Below are positions 37,833 through 47,460 of a stretch of 64,000 nt of DNA, piece after piece. The notes below the pieces were generated by a model. That model searched no databases, had not been told where the DNA came from, and saw only the letters and a program-made list of their open reading frames with translations. The position numbers and the translations under genes are program-made. The DNA comes from an uncultured Chlorobiaceae bacterium (GTDB lineage: Bacteria > Bacteroidota > Chlorobiia > Chlorobiales > Chlorobiaceae), in NCBI GenBank assembly GCA_903824045.1, contig CAIJVD010000023.1, forward strand, positions 176,963-240,962, read 5' to 3'. The stretch's first letter is position 1, and each line of letters begins with the position of its first letter.

Positions 37833-39215
37833 TTACATGACCAGTTCAAACTTCTCTTCCAGCGCATCGCGGTCCTGGCGGTCCATCAGGGCGCTGAGGA
37901 TCTTTTCGACGAGTCTCAATCCGCCGCTGTACCCGACGTTCGGGAAGTAGCTGTGGCCGATGCGGTCGAGAATCGGAAATCCGAAGCGAATGAACGGGAT
38001 ATCTTCGTCGCGTGCCATGTACTTGCCGTAAGTGTTTCCGATAAGCAGGTCAACCGGCTCGTTCTTCATCCACTGGTGCAGCAGGAACATGTCCGCCTGA
38101 AGCCCGTTCTTGAAGTTGGTTTCCGGTGAACGCTCGTCAAGAATCTGGCGCATGCGCTTTTCGAAACGCTGGCCCGGCGTGCCGCTGACGATATGGATCG
38201 GCTTCATGTTCAAGTCGAGCAGAAACTCGGTCAGCGGAATGAGCTGATCCGGGTCGCCGAAGAGCGCAACCTTCTTGCCGTGCAGGTACTGCTCCATATC
38301 GGCAATGACGTCAACCAGGCGTCCCCTCTCCGCGGTAATCTCATCGGGCACCGAAACTCCGCCAGCCTTGCTGAGCGCCATGATAAAGCGGTCGGTTGCC
38401 GTGAGTCCGATCGGCATGTCAATCGTTTCAAAGGGCACCTTGTGCTTCTTTTCCAGGGCGATTGCCGCCGGTTCTGCGCTGACGCAGCCGAGTGCAAGCG
38501 TCGAGAGGCTGTCGCCGGTGCTCTTCAGCTCCGCGACGGTTGTGCCGCCCTTCGGATAGAAGACATGCTTGCCGCTCTGCGGTGCATCGAGCACATCGGA
38601 GGTATCCGGGAAGAGGACGATTTTGACATCGAGCTCTTTTGAGAGGCGCTTGATTTCGCGCATGTCAGAAGGCTCCATCCATCCGGCCACAACGTTGACC
38701 TGGTTCTTTTTCTCGCCGGTCGACTCCGAGAACTGCTCGGCCATGCCGGTTACCATGTTGGCGTAGCCGGTTATGTGCGAACCGATGAAGCTCGGCGTGC
38801 TGGCGTAGATGACATACTTGCCCTCAGGGATCTTGCCGTCATCTTTTGCCTTTTTGGTGATCTGCTGCAAGTCATCACCGATGGTTTCACTCAAACAGGT
38901 AGAGTGCACGGCGATGATGTCTGGTTCGTAGACCGAAAAGATGGTCTCGATGGAGGCGAGCAGGTTTGACTGTCCGCCGAACACCGATGCACCCTCGGTA
39001 AACGAACTGGTTGCCGCCATGACCGGTTCCTTGTAGTGGCGGGTGAGGGTGCTGCGGTGGTATGAGCAGCAACCCTGGGAGCCATGGCTGTGAGGCAGGC
39101 AGCCATGAATGCCAAGCGCGGCGTACATGGCTCCGATCGGCTGGCAGGTTTTTGCCGGATTGATCGTCAGCCCTTCGCGCGCCTTGACCTCTGATGATGT
39201 GTGTCTTAATAGCAT
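37833..39215 (-). CDS. nifK: Nitrogenase MoFe protein beta subunit NifK
   Basis: This 460-residue protein shares the P-cluster with NifD. NPAKTCQPIGAMYAALGIHGCLPHSHGSQGCCSYHR contains the three P-cluster cysteines. HSTCLSETIGDDLQQI and the Ser/Tyr-rich SFIGSHITGYANM follow. The protein lacks the roughly 50-residue N-terminal extension of Azotobacter NifK, the clostridial-type form. The start follows a cggag site. A large hairpin lies between nifD and this gene. Confidence 0.98.
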   Translation of the reverse strand: MLLRHTSSEVKAREGLTINPAKTCQPIGAMYAALGIHGCLPHSHGSQGCCSYHRSTLTRHYKEPVMAATSSFTEGASVFGGQSNLLASIETIFSVYEPDIIAVHSTCLSETIGDDLQQITKKAKDDGKIPEGKYVIYASTPSFIGSHITGYANMVTGMAEQFSESTGEKKNQVNVVAGWMEPSDMREIKRLSKELDVKIVLFPDTSDVLDAPQSGKHVFYPKGGTTVAELKSTGDSLSTLALGCVSAEPAAIALEKKHKVPFETIDMPIGLTATDRFIMALSKAGGVSVPDEITAERGRLVDVIADMEQYLHGKKVALFGDPDQLIPLTEFLLDLNMKPIHIVSGTPGQRFEKRMRQILDERSPETNFKNGLQADMFLLHQWMKNEPVDLLIGNTYGKYMARDEDIPFIRFGFPILDRIGHSYFPNVGYSGGLRLVEKILSALMDRQDRDALEEKFELVM

Positions 39216-39236
39216 AGTTCAATATTCTCCGTTTTT

Positions 39237-39285
39237 GTATCTCCGCCAGCCGCCGTGAGCTTTTCACTTCACTTGGCGGAGATAC
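39237..39285 (-). other. Large hairpin in the nifD-nifK gap
   Basis: A perfect 12-bp inverted repeat (39237-39248 with 39274-39285) encloses 25 bases that contain a smaller gtga/tcac stem. It sits 21 bases before the nifK start codon and fills most of the 79-bp gap. No U-run follows directly that would make it a strong terminator, so a stability or processing role in the nif message is more likely. Confidence 0.6.
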
Positions 39286-39294
39286 CTGTAATTA

Positions 39295-40923
39295 TCATTG
39301 AGTGACATAACTGGCTTCGAGTTCCGCTCCTTGTTTCTCCCATGGCGCCTTGATCAGTTTCCATACAGGGTTGCCCACCATACGGTCGATGTCGCGATAG
39401 AAGTTTACTGCGCCTTCGAATCCGGTGTAAGGACCGCCGTAGTCGTAGCTGTGCAGCTGCTTCAAGGGTACGCCCATCTTCTGTACTACATACTTCTCTT
39501 TGATGCCTGCGCAGAAAATGTCCGGCTTGTAGATCTCGATCAGCTTTTCGGACTCGTAGTGGCTGAGGTCATCGACTACCAGCGACTTTTTGGTCATCTG
39601 CTTCATCATGCCTTCGTAGCCGTTGATCTCAAGGCCCTTCTCTCTGAGTGCCTCAAGTTCAGCCTCACTCTTTCTCGGATTGTAGAGCACCGGATCGGCT
39701 GTTACCTTGAGCTCCTCGATGTTCTTGCTGTCGGCATCGACCTTGATGGACGAGAGGACGTTACGCCCTTCATAGTCATCGCGGTGAGCAAACTCGTATC
39801 CGGCAGCGACAGTTGTCATGCCAAGCTCGCTGAAGAGATCCTGGTAGTGGTGAGCGCGCGATCCACCGACAAAGAGCATTGCGGTCTTGCCCTCGGTTCT
39901 TGGCCTGATCTCGTCGATCACCGCCTTCACCCTCGGCATCTCCTCGGCAATTACCGCTTCGATGCGTGCCTTCAACTCAGCGTCGCCAAAGTACTCTGCG
40001 ATCTTGCGCAGTGACTTTGCTGACGATTCGGCTCCGACGAAGTTGACCTTCATCCATGGAATACCGTATTTGGTCTCCATCATGTCGCCCATATAGTTAA
40101 TAGAGCGATGGCAGAGGATAACATTGAGATCCGCAGTGTGGGCGTTCTCGATCTGGGCGACCGTCGAGTTTCCGCTGAAAGAGGAGACCAGGGTCAGCCC
40201 TGCTTTCTCGAAAATGCGCTCGATTTCAAATGCATCACCGCCGATGTTGTACTCACCCAGCAGGTTCAGTTTGAACTTGCCTTCGGAAGGGGTGTTGTCA
40301 CGCCCGACCATATGCTTGAAGACGCCGTTGTTGGCGATGTGGTGGCCGGCAGACTGGCTGACGCCACGGTACCCTTCACAGCTGAATCCGAAGACGTTGC
40401 AGTCGCCGAACTTCTCTCTCATCTCTTTTGCAGCAGCGTGCACGTCATCGCCGATCAGACCAACCGGACAGGTCGAGAAGATGGCGATCGATTTCGGGTG
40501 GAAGAGGTCGTAGGCCTCCTGGATAGCCACCTTGAGTTTTTTCTCGCCACCGAAGACGATGTTCTCCTCCTGCATGTCGGTCGAGAAGCAGTAGGGGATA
40601 TAGTTCTCATCTTTCAGCGACTCCGTTCTCGTCTGGTTACGGCGTGTCAGCCAGCTGTAGAAGCTGCAGCCGATAGGGCCGTGGGTGATGTTGACAATGT
40701 CGCGGGTCGGTCCGAGCACCACGCCCTTGCAGCCGGCATAGGAGCAGCCGCGCTGGGTGATGATTCCCGGAACGGTACGGACGTTGGCCTGTACCTCGGG
40801 AATGGTTTCGGGGTCGTTGATGATAATGGACTTGGCGCGCTTTTTGGCAACCTTGACCGGGTATTTCTGTATCAGCTCCTCCCTTACCTGGGCAGGATCC
40901 GGATATATTCTGTTCGCCTCCAT
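39295..40923 (-). CDS. nifD: Nitrogenase MoFe protein alpha subunit NifD
   Basis: This 542-residue protein holds the FeMo-cofactor. P-cluster cysteines are in GCSYAGCKGVV and HGPIGCSFYSW, and STCPVGLIGDDV follows. The cofactor Cys is in LCHRSINYMGDMM and the cofactor His in LHSYDYGGPYTGFEG. It is about 50 residues longer than Azotobacter NifD because of an insertion around residues 395-450 (between NIEELKVTADPV and SHYESEKLIEI), characteristic of clostridial-type MoFe proteins. A strong aaggagag site precedes the ATG. Confidence 0.98.
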   Translation of the reverse strand: MEANRIYPDPAQVREELIQKYPVKVAKKRAKSIIINDPETIPEVQANVRTVPGIITQRGCSYAGCKGVVLGPTRDIVNITHGPIGCSFYSWLTRRNQTRTESLKDENYIPYCFSTDMQEENIVFGGEKKLKVAIQEAYDLFHPKSIAIFSTCPVGLIGDDVHAAAKEMREKFGDCNVFGFSCEGYRGVSQSAGHHIANNGVFKHMVGRDNTPSEGKFKLNLLGEYNIGGDAFEIERIFEKAGLTLVSSFSGNSTVAQIENAHTADLNVILCHRSINYMGDMMETKYGIPWMKVNFVGAESSAKSLRKIAEYFGDAELKARIEAVIAEEMPRVKAVIDEIRPRTEGKTAMLFVGGSRAHHYQDLFSELGMTTVAAGYEFAHRDDYEGRNVLSSIKVDADSKNIEELKVTADPVLYNPRKSEAELEALREKGLEINGYEGMMKQMTKKSLVVDDLSHYESEKLIEIYKPDIFCAGIKEKYVVQKMGVPLKQLHSYDYGGPYTGFEGAVNFYRDIDRMVGNPVWKLIKAPWEKQGAELEASYVTQ

Positions 40924-40959
40924 GTACTCTCTCCTTTTACCTCTGTTAAATGTTCAGCG

Positions 40960-41337
40960 TTAATTGAGCGCAACGTCCCCTGTTTCACCGGTCCTGACCC
41001 TGATGGTTTCGATAATTGGCGTTACAAAAATCTTGCCGTCACCGGGATTTCCGGTCTGGTTGGTTTTGATAATTGTGTCGATGGCGCTCTGGCAGAGCTC
41101 GTCCGGCACGACTATGGTAAGAATCCTTTTGGCCACAAGCCTCGGGCCGTTGCCAAGCTGGGCGATTGCCTCGGGATGACCGGCGGCCGCACCTTTGAGG
41201 ATGTCGAAGTGAACCTGGCCCTTGCCGCGTCCCATGACCCTTCCTGTAGCCGTGAATGCAGGGATGCCCGCATCAATGAGCGCTTTCTTGGTTTCGTTTA
41301 CCTTGTTGATCCGGATGACTGAAATGATCTCTTTCAT
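40960..41337 (-). CDS. nifI2: PII-family nitrogenase regulator NifI2
   Basis: This 125-residue GlnB-like protein acts with NifI1 to switch off MoFe protein directly in response to 2-oxoglutarate, ATP and ADP. EIISVIRINKVNETKKALIDAGIPAFTATGRVMGRGKGQV is the N-terminal half, and the C-terminal PSPGFPV-like GNPGDGKIFVTPIIETIRVRTGE block follows. Both NifI genes between nifH and nifD are characteristic of methanogens, clostridia and green sulfur bacteria. The stop of nifI1 abuts its start. Confidence 0.95.
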   Translation of the reverse strand: MKEIISVIRINKVNETKKALIDAGIPAFTATGRVMGRGKGQVHFDILKGAAAGHPEAIAQLGNGPRLVAKRILTIVVPDELCQSAIDTIIKTNQTGNPGDGKIFVTPIIETIRVRTGETGDVALN

Positions 41338-41694
41338 TCAAGCCTCCTTTGCTTCAGCAAGTGCCGCTTCTGTCTCTTTTTCGCCGGAGCTGATGGTGTA
41401 GACCTCTTCAACAGCGGAGATAAAGATCTTGCCGTCACCGAATTTGCCCTCACCACCAGACTTTGCATTGTCGACGATAGCGCGGATCACGAAATCCTTG
41501 TCGGCATCAGGCACGACAACAATGAGCATCTCCTTGGGGATCTCATCATAGACGACGTCGCCAACACGCAGACCGCGCTGCTTGCCGCGTCCTACAACGG
41601 AGATTTTGGTGACTGCCGGATATCCTGCGTCGAGCAGTCCCTGCATTACCTCATGGACCTTTTCCGGCCTGACGATTGTTCTGATCATTAACAT
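41338..41694 (-). CDS. nifI1: PII-family nitrogenase regulator NifI1
   Basis: This 118-residue partner of NifI2 begins MLMIRTIVRPEKVHEVMQGLLDAG, with VGRGKQRGLRVGDVVYDEIPKEML as T-loop region and GEGKFGDGKIFISAVEEVYTI at the C-terminal ATP-binding part. The T-loop has no GlnD uridylylation Tyr in the canonical PII context, as expected for NifI. The ATG at 41694 has a cggag site at correct spacing. It starts 24 bp after nifH. Confidence 0.95.
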   Translation of the reverse strand: MLMIRTIVRPEKVHEVMQGLLDAGYPAVTKISVVGRGKQRGLRVGDVVYDEIPKEMLIVVVPDADKDFVIRAIVDNAKSGGEGKFGDGKIFISAVEEVYTISSGEKETEAALAEAKEA

Positions 41695-41718
41695 GTGTGT
41701 GTACTCCGTTTTTTTTTG

Positions 41719-42555
<837 letters not shown>

Positions 42556-42630
42556 TTAGGTTATATCCGCCTCTGTCATCATTTATTCAGGGGAAGTGCG
42601 ATTTACCCCTAAATAGTTACGTTAATAGAC

Positions 42631-42646
42631 TGCAAGATGCGTGCCA
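42631..42646 (-). promoter_or_regulatory. Sigma-54 promoter of the nif operon
   Basis: On the minus strand the sequence reads TGGCACGCATCTTGCA, a perfect -24/-12 match (TGGCAC, 5 bases, TTGCA). It lies 88 bases before the nifH ATG, leaving a leader of about 75 bases. NifA, encoded at 44.4-46.1 kb, is the obvious activator. No canonical TGT-N10-ACA upstream activator site is found in the next 250 bases. Confidence 0.93.
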
Positions 42647-42808
42647 AAGTCGCCTTATTTTGAAGGGAATTTTTCTCTCTTCCGCAAGCTTTATGCTGGA
42701 GCCCACTCCCTGAAGGTTTTCGAGGGATCTCAATGGGCCGGCTTTATTGTTAAGGGGCTGATTTCTTTCGGGGAAGCGGTTTTTAGTGCTACAAAAATGA
42801 CACGAAAA

Positions 42809-42832
42809 TGTAGGAGCAACCGGATACCTACA
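42809..42832. promoter_or_regulatory. Inverted repeat upstream of the nif promoter, candidate activator site
   Basis: tgtagg-N12-cctaca forms a perfect 6-bp inverted repeat about 165 bases upstream of the sigma-54 promoter. Further ctaca (42789) and tgta (42837) half-sites flank it. The distance fits an enhancer-type site for a sigma-54 activator, but the spacing differs from the proteobacterial NifA site. Assignment to NifA is inference. Confidence 0.4.
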
Positions 42833-43443
42833 TTTATGTATAAAATCAAGGGGTGACGAGCGCGCGATTACCCCTTCCGTATCCTTGCTTTACTTGCGGG
42901 GAGGGATTGTTGAGTGAGATTTGACAGGACTCTTCCCGGTGAAGTGTTTTTTCCTGATTTTTGAGGCTAAAGGGTCTCAGGCTCCCTTGTGTAAAATCTA
43001 CCATAATGTAGAAAGGTCGGATTCTCAGGCACGCATGAAGCCGATCTCCTTCCGGGAGCAATTATTTTTCATGTAACGGGAGCGATTTGCCTGTTCGAAC
43101 GTGTTATGGTAGTGAGGCTTATCGTAACCGTATATTTCTTGTACAATGAGACTATTTCCGCACCGTCATCAAGAGGCTCTTGGGGGTAACAATGAGGGCT
43201 CGGCGCCCCGCTGTGCTCCGGCCCCGTCAAGCAAGGATCGTACCGAATCGCTTGCACCGCTCACCTGTTATCGCTCTGTTGCTATTGTTGCAGGCATTGC
43301 CGCCATGGTTGCGTTGGTGTTTGGAGCGCTTGGTTTTCGAATTTTCAGGGGCTTTCGCCGCCAGAGCGCAACCGGGGGCGTTGACTATTGAATCATTACC
43401 TTGTGGTGGCGATCTGAATGTATAACCTGACCTTCCAAAAATT

Positions 43444-44403
43444 ATGCAGAAACGGCAGCTTGGTAATACCGATATGCTCATTACACCCATTGGCTTTGGC
43501 AGCTGGGCGATTGGGGGCGACAACTGGGCATATGGATGGGGAGCGCAGGACGACGGTGACGGCGTGGCGGCTATCCGGCGTGCGATTGAGGGAGGGGTGA
43601 ACTGGATCGATACTGCGGCGGTATATGGGCTTGGCCACTCCGAAGAGCTTGTTGCCCGTGCGCTCGAAGGGGTTCGCCACCGCCCATACATCTTTACAAA
43701 GTGTTCGCTTGTGTGGAACGCTGAGCGCCAGGTCGGCAACTCCCTGAAGGCCGGTTCGATTCGGCGGGAGTGCGAAGCGAGCCTGAAGCGCTTGCAGGTT
43801 GATGCCATTGATCTCTACCAGATGCACTGGCCAAACCCGGAAGCGGATCTTGAGGAGGGGTGGGGTGAGATGGCGAGGCTTCGGGAGGAGGGGCTGGTTC
43901 GTCATATCGGGGTCTCCAATTTCACTGTTCCCCAGATGCAGCGGGTGCAGGCCATTGCTCCGATAGCCTCGCTCCAGCCGCCCTACTCGATGCTTCGGCC
44001 GGCGATTGAAAAAGAGATCCTGCCCTTCTGTCAGCAGCAGGCCGTAGGCGTCATTGTCTACTCCCCGATGCTTTCAGGCATGCTTACCGGTGCCATGAGC
44101 CGCCAAAGGGCCGCTGCTTTCCCTGCGGATGACTGGCGTCGAAACAACAAGGAGTTTCAGGAGCCCCGCCTCTCGCTCAATCTTGAGCTTGTCGAACTGC
44201 TCAGAAGCATCGGGAAGCGGCACGGACGCTCTGCCGGCGAGGTCGCCATTGCCTGGACTCTCCGCAACCCCGCCGTCACCGGCGCAATCGTCGGTGGCAG
44301 GAGTGCCCGGCAGGTGGACGGCGTTATCGGTGCCGGCGAGTTCAGGCTAAGTGAGGAAGAGATCGGGAGCATTGGCGAGTTTATTGCAGGTATGCCGGCT
44401 TAG
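43444..44403 (+). CDS. Aldo/keto reductase
   Basis: This 319-residue TIM-barrel oxidoreductase of the YdhF/tas-like bacterial group has WIDTAAVYGLGHSEELVARAL (catalytic Asp and Tyr), FTKCSLV (Lys) and DLYQMHWPNPEAD (His). The NADP-binding region is VGGRSARQVDG near the end. The physiological substrate is unknown. It is convergent with nifA, 33 bp apart, with no obvious link to nitrogen fixation. Confidence 0.92.
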   Translation: MQKRQLGNTDMLITPIGFGSWAIGGDNWAYGWGAQDDGDGVAAIRRAIEGGVNWIDTAAVYGLGHSEELVARALEGVRHRPYIFTKCSLVWNAERQVGNSLKAGSIRRECEASLKRLQVDAIDLYQMHWPNPEADLEEGWGEMARLREEGLVRHIGVSNFTVPQMQRVQAIAPIASLQPPYSMLRPAIEKEILPFCQQQAVGVIVYSPMLSGMLTGAMSRQRAAAFPADDWRRNNKEFQEPRLSLNLELVELLRSIGKRHGRSAGEVAIAWTLRNPAVTGAIVGGRSARQVDGVIGAGEFRLSEEEIGSIGEFIAGMPA

Positions 44404-44436
44404 GGTGAAAGGAGAGCCGGGCGCCCACTCTTCTCC

Positions 44437-46113
44437 CTACAGCCGGAACTTCCGGTAGTCGATGTCGAATTTTCTGATGCGCAGCCCCATGATGCGGTCC
44501 GAGAGGCCAAGCTGGGCAGCGGCTCTCGACATGTTGCCCTTGGTGCGCTTGAGCGCCTCCATGATCATCTCTTTTTCGATGGCGTCGAGCTTCTGCTGGA
44601 GGGAACCAGTATAGGGCGTTCCGCTCGATTCGGCCGTCTGGAGTGTCGGGGGAAGGTGATAGCCGTGTATGACGTTGTCCTCGCTGAGAATCACCGCACG
44701 TTCGATGCAGTTCTCAAGTTCGCGGACGTTGCCCGGCCAGTGGTAGCGCATCAGCATGTCAATCGAGGTCGTCGATATCCGGCGCACCCCTTTCTGGTTG
44801 GCGGCGTTGTACTTTTCTACAAAATAGTCGGCAAGCAGGAGTATGTCGGTTTTGCGCTCGCGAAGCGGTGGAACCGTTATTGGAAAGATGTTCAGCCGGT
44901 AAAAGAGATCCTCCCGGAAGAGCCCCTTTCGGATAAGCTCTTCGAGGTTACGGTTGGTCGCGGCAATGACCCTGACATCAACCTTGATGGTTTTTGATCC
45001 GCCGACGCGCTCGAACTCCTTTTCCTGTATGATTCTGAGCAGTTTTGCCTGTATTGGAAGGCTGAGCTCTCCAACCTCGTCGAGAAAAATTGTGCCGGTG
45101 TGGGCAAGCTCGAACCGGCCGTGCCGGGTTGCCGATGCTCCGGTAAAGGAGCCCTTTTCATGGCCGAAGAGCTCGCTTTCGACAATGCTTTCGGGCAGCG
45201 CGGCACAGTTGAACTTGATGAACGCTTTCTCCGCCCGGCGGCTCCGGTAGTGAATGGCGCTTGCCACCAGCTCCTTGCCGACCCCGCTCTCTCCGAGCAC
45301 AAGTGTTGTCGCATTTGTTTTGGCTATCTTCTCGATCATGCTGTAGAGCGCCATCATCGGCTTTGTGTTTCCGATAATATTTGCCGGGCGCTCTTCATCC
45401 GAAATACTTCCTTCGCTACCCTCCTGATGCTTCTGCACCGGGAGCTTTCCTGCGCTTTTGCTCTCCTGCGGTTTTTTTGAGCTCTCTTCGTGCGCGATCT
45501 GGCGGAGTCTTACTGCCTGTGAGATCATGGCGGCAATGATCGAGAGCTGGTCCACATAGTGCTGAAGCAAGTCTTGCTGCCCTTTTTCGCCCTTTGCTTT
45601 TTTTGTGTTTTTATCAACCGGAGAGGGGTCGAGCTGGCGGTCGGCGCTCAGGGTTCCGATGATCTCAGTGCCTGACTTGATGGGAATGCAGATAAAGCAG
45701 AGCCCCTCTTTTTTTGCTTTTGAGCGGGAGCGGGTACGGTCGAGAAAGAGCGGCTCATTGCTGATGTTCGGTACAATGACGGCCCTGCCGGTTTTTACCA
45801 CCTGCCCGATGACCCCTTCGCCAATCCGGTAGCGGCCCCGCTCCATCTCCTCCTGAGTCAGTCCGAATGACTCGTTGACGACGATTTCGAGAGTGTCGCG
45901 GTTCAGGATGGTAATCATGCCCCTAAGCATGTCCATATGCTCGGACATGATGAAAAGGACAAGGCGCAGCACCTTGTTGATGTCGTTTTCGACGGTGATC
46001 GTCCGGCTTACCTCTGCAAGCAGGCTGATGCTGCTGTTGTCATGTTCCTGGGCTACAAGCATAAGGGTGTCAATGTCTGACGTTGAGAGTGCTGTAAATG
46101 CGATCGAGCTCAT
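44437..46113 (-). CDS. nifA: Sigma-54-dependent transcriptional activator NifA
   Basis: This 558-residue enhancer-binding protein has an N-terminal GAF domain (about residues 15-180), an AAA+ domain with Walker A GESGVGKELVASAIH, the sigma-54 contact loop GSFTGA, Walker B TIFLDEVGEL, and a C-terminal Fis-type helix-turn-helix (NMSRAAAQLGLSDRIMGLRI). The linker between AAA+ and helix-turn-helix lacks the CxxxxC of oxygen-sensitive NifA proteins. The start at 46113 overlaps nifV by 44 bp. A start at 46173 would add 20 residues and a longer overlap; neither has a clear ribosome site. Confidence 0.92.
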   Translation of the reverse strand: MSSIAFTALSTSDIDTLMLVAQEHDNSSISLLAEVSRTITVENDINKVLRLVLFIMSEHMDMLRGMITILNRDTLEIVVNESFGLTQEEMERGRYRIGEGVIGQVVKTGRAVIVPNISNEPLFLDRTRSRSKAKKEGLCFICIPIKSGTEIIGTLSADRQLDPSPVDKNTKKAKGEKGQQDLLQHYVDQLSIIAAMISQAVRLRQIAHEESSKKPQESKSAGKLPVQKHQEGSEGSISDEERPANIIGNTKPMMALYSMIEKIAKTNATTLVLGESGVGKELVASAIHYRSRRAEKAFIKFNCAALPESIVESELFGHEKGSFTGASATRHGRFELAHTGTIFLDEVGELSLPIQAKLLRIIQEKEFERVGGSKTIKVDVRVIAATNRNLEELIRKGLFREDLFYRLNIFPITVPPLRERKTDILLLADYFVEKYNAANQKGVRRISTTSIDMLMRYHWPGNVRELENCIERAVILSEDNVIHGYHLPPTLQTAESSGTPYTGSLQQKLDAIEKEMIMEALKRTKGNMSRAAAQLGLSDRIMGLRIRKFDIDYRKFRL

Positions 46114-47227
46114 CGGGCCGCAGCAATCTTTTCTGCTTTGATGCGGCGCTCCGGACCGCTCCGAGCAGCTCATGCGCCTCGGTCCTGGTGAGGGTTACTC
46201 CTCTGGCTGCATAGTAGTGCTGGAGGGACGCGCTGCCGGAGTGCTTTCCTATCACAAGCTCATGGGCGCTTCGACCGACCTCGCCAGGCAGAAAGGGCTG
46301 GTAGGAGAGCGGGTGCTTGATAAGCGCCGCGCAGTGAATCCCCGACTCGTGCTGGAAGGCGGTTTTGCCGACGACCGGCTTTTGTGGCTGGATTGTCCGG
46401 CCGGCCGCCATGCTGACATAGCGGCAGAGCTCGGAGAGCTGGCGGGTATCGATAGTGCTTTCATACTTTCCCGAGAGCTTCAGGGCCATGGCAATCTCTT
46501 CAAGTGAGGCGTTTCCCGCGCGCTCGCCGAGCCCTGTCACCGAAACGCTGATGGCGTCGCATCCTGCCTCTACGGCGGTAAAGGCATTGGCCGAGGCCAT
46601 GCCGAGGTCGTTGTGGGCATGAAACTCGAGCTCGATACCTGAGATTGCTTTCAGGCTTTGCATCATCGTCGCTACCGATGAGGGTGTGGCAATTCCTACG
46701 GTGTCGGCGATCCGCACCCTCTGAGCGCCGCACGCCTCTGCGTCGACCGCAAAGGTCCTGAGCATTTCCGGGTCGGCCCGAGTGGCATCCTGTCCTCCGA
46801 CGCTCACAAAATCGAACAGTTGTTTTGCAACAGGCAGAAGCTCCTCAAGCTGGCGCTTCACCCAGAGATAATCTCGTCCCATCAGCTTGAGATAGAGCGC
46901 GGAAAGCGGAAAGCTTATATGCACGGCCTCAGTACCACTTAAGGCGGCCTTTTCGATATCATTCATTGTTGCCCGTGCCCAGCTGGTAAGGCGTGTCGGG
47001 AGGTTCAGTGCAGCAATCTCGCTGATGACGCTCCGCTCCTCCTGGCTTATGGCGGGATAGCCGACCTCAAGTTCATTGACGCCGGCTTCTGCCAGCATAA
47101 TGGCAATTCGTCGTTTTTCCTGGGCGCTGAAGACGACGCCCGGAGCCTGCTCGCCATCCCTCAGGGTTGTGTCGATGATCCACGGGGCGCTACCGCGTTC
47201 GGATGACCTCAGGCTATCAGTAAACAT
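46070..47227 (-). CDS. nifV: Homocitrate synthase NifV
   Basis: This 385-residue TIM-barrel enzyme condenses acetyl-CoA and 2-oxoglutarate to homocitrate, the organic ligand of FeMo-co. IIDTTLRDGEQAPGVVFS is the metal/catalytic N-terminal block, ELEVGYPAIS and EFHAHNDLGMASAN (metal His pair) follow, then the C-terminal GIHCAALIKHPLSYQPF. It is cotranscribed with nifA, whose 5' end it overlaps. An inverted repeat lies 56-91 bases upstream. Confidence 0.95.
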   Translation of the reverse strand: MFTDSLRSSERGSAPWIIDTTLRDGEQAPGVVFSAQEKRRIAIMLAEAGVNELEVGYPAISQEERSVISEIAALNLPTRLTSWARATMNDIEKAALSGTEAVHISFPLSALYLKLMGRDYLWVKRQLEELLPVAKQLFDFVSVGGQDATRADPEMLRTFAVDAEACGAQRVRIADTVGIATPSSVATMMQSLKAISGIELEFHAHNDLGMASANAFTAVEAGCDAISVSVTGLGERAGNASLEEIAMALKLSGKYESTIDTRQLSELCRYVSMAAGRTIQPQKPVVGKTAFQHESGIHCAALIKHPLSYQPFLPGEVGRSAHELVIGKHSGSASLQHYYAARGVTLTRTEAHELLGAVRSAASKQKRLLRPDELDRIYSTLNVRH

Positions 47228-47282
47228 AGGTATAAGCTCTCTTCAGTCGTGAATGTGTTGTTCCGGGGGTATTAGTCCTTGC

Positions 47283-47318
47283 TTTATTTAGGCTTTAAGT
47301 TATCGTAACCTAAATAAA
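47283..47318. promoter_or_regulatory. Operator-like inverted repeat upstream of nifV
   Basis: tttatttagg and cctaaataaa form a perfect 10-bp inverted repeat around 16 bases that themselves end in a shorter palindrome, gttatcgtaac (47299-47309). The element is 56-91 bases before the nifV ATG. The octamer cctaaata also occurs at 42608-42615 near the nifH transcription start, and the 11-mer ttatcgtaacc recurs at 43119-43129. It is a candidate regulator site for the nifVA operon; the protein is unknown. Confidence 0.5.
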
Positions 47319-47398
47319 TCAGGAATTTCTGTTGAAATATAGAAATAAATCAGACAAATATGTAAAAATAATATCCAGAGTTATCCGGATGGTCCGTT

Positions 47399-47460
47399 AT
47401 TGCCGGGCCGGGCTTGCCAGGTTCGGCGCCGCATCTCCGCTCGATGCTGAGCCCGGCAAT
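47399..47460. other. Long-range G/C-rich hairpin in the nifV-rnr gap
   Basis: attgccgggc (47399-47408) pairs perfectly with gcccggcaat (47451-47460) around 42 mostly G/C-rich bases in an otherwise A/T-rich region. It may be a structured small RNA, a repeat unit or a leader element; no family is recognised. Confidence 0.4.

Noticed and set aside
42650..42900. Canonical NifA enhancer TGT-N10-ACA
   Set aside because: Each TGT in the region was checked and none is followed by ACA at 10 bases; only the N12-spaced tgtagg/cctaca repeat is present.
43146..43391. 81-codon frame in the nifH-aldo/keto reductase gap
   Set aside because: No ribosome site, no recognisable family, and competing frames on the opposite strand. 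Composition gives no support for coding.
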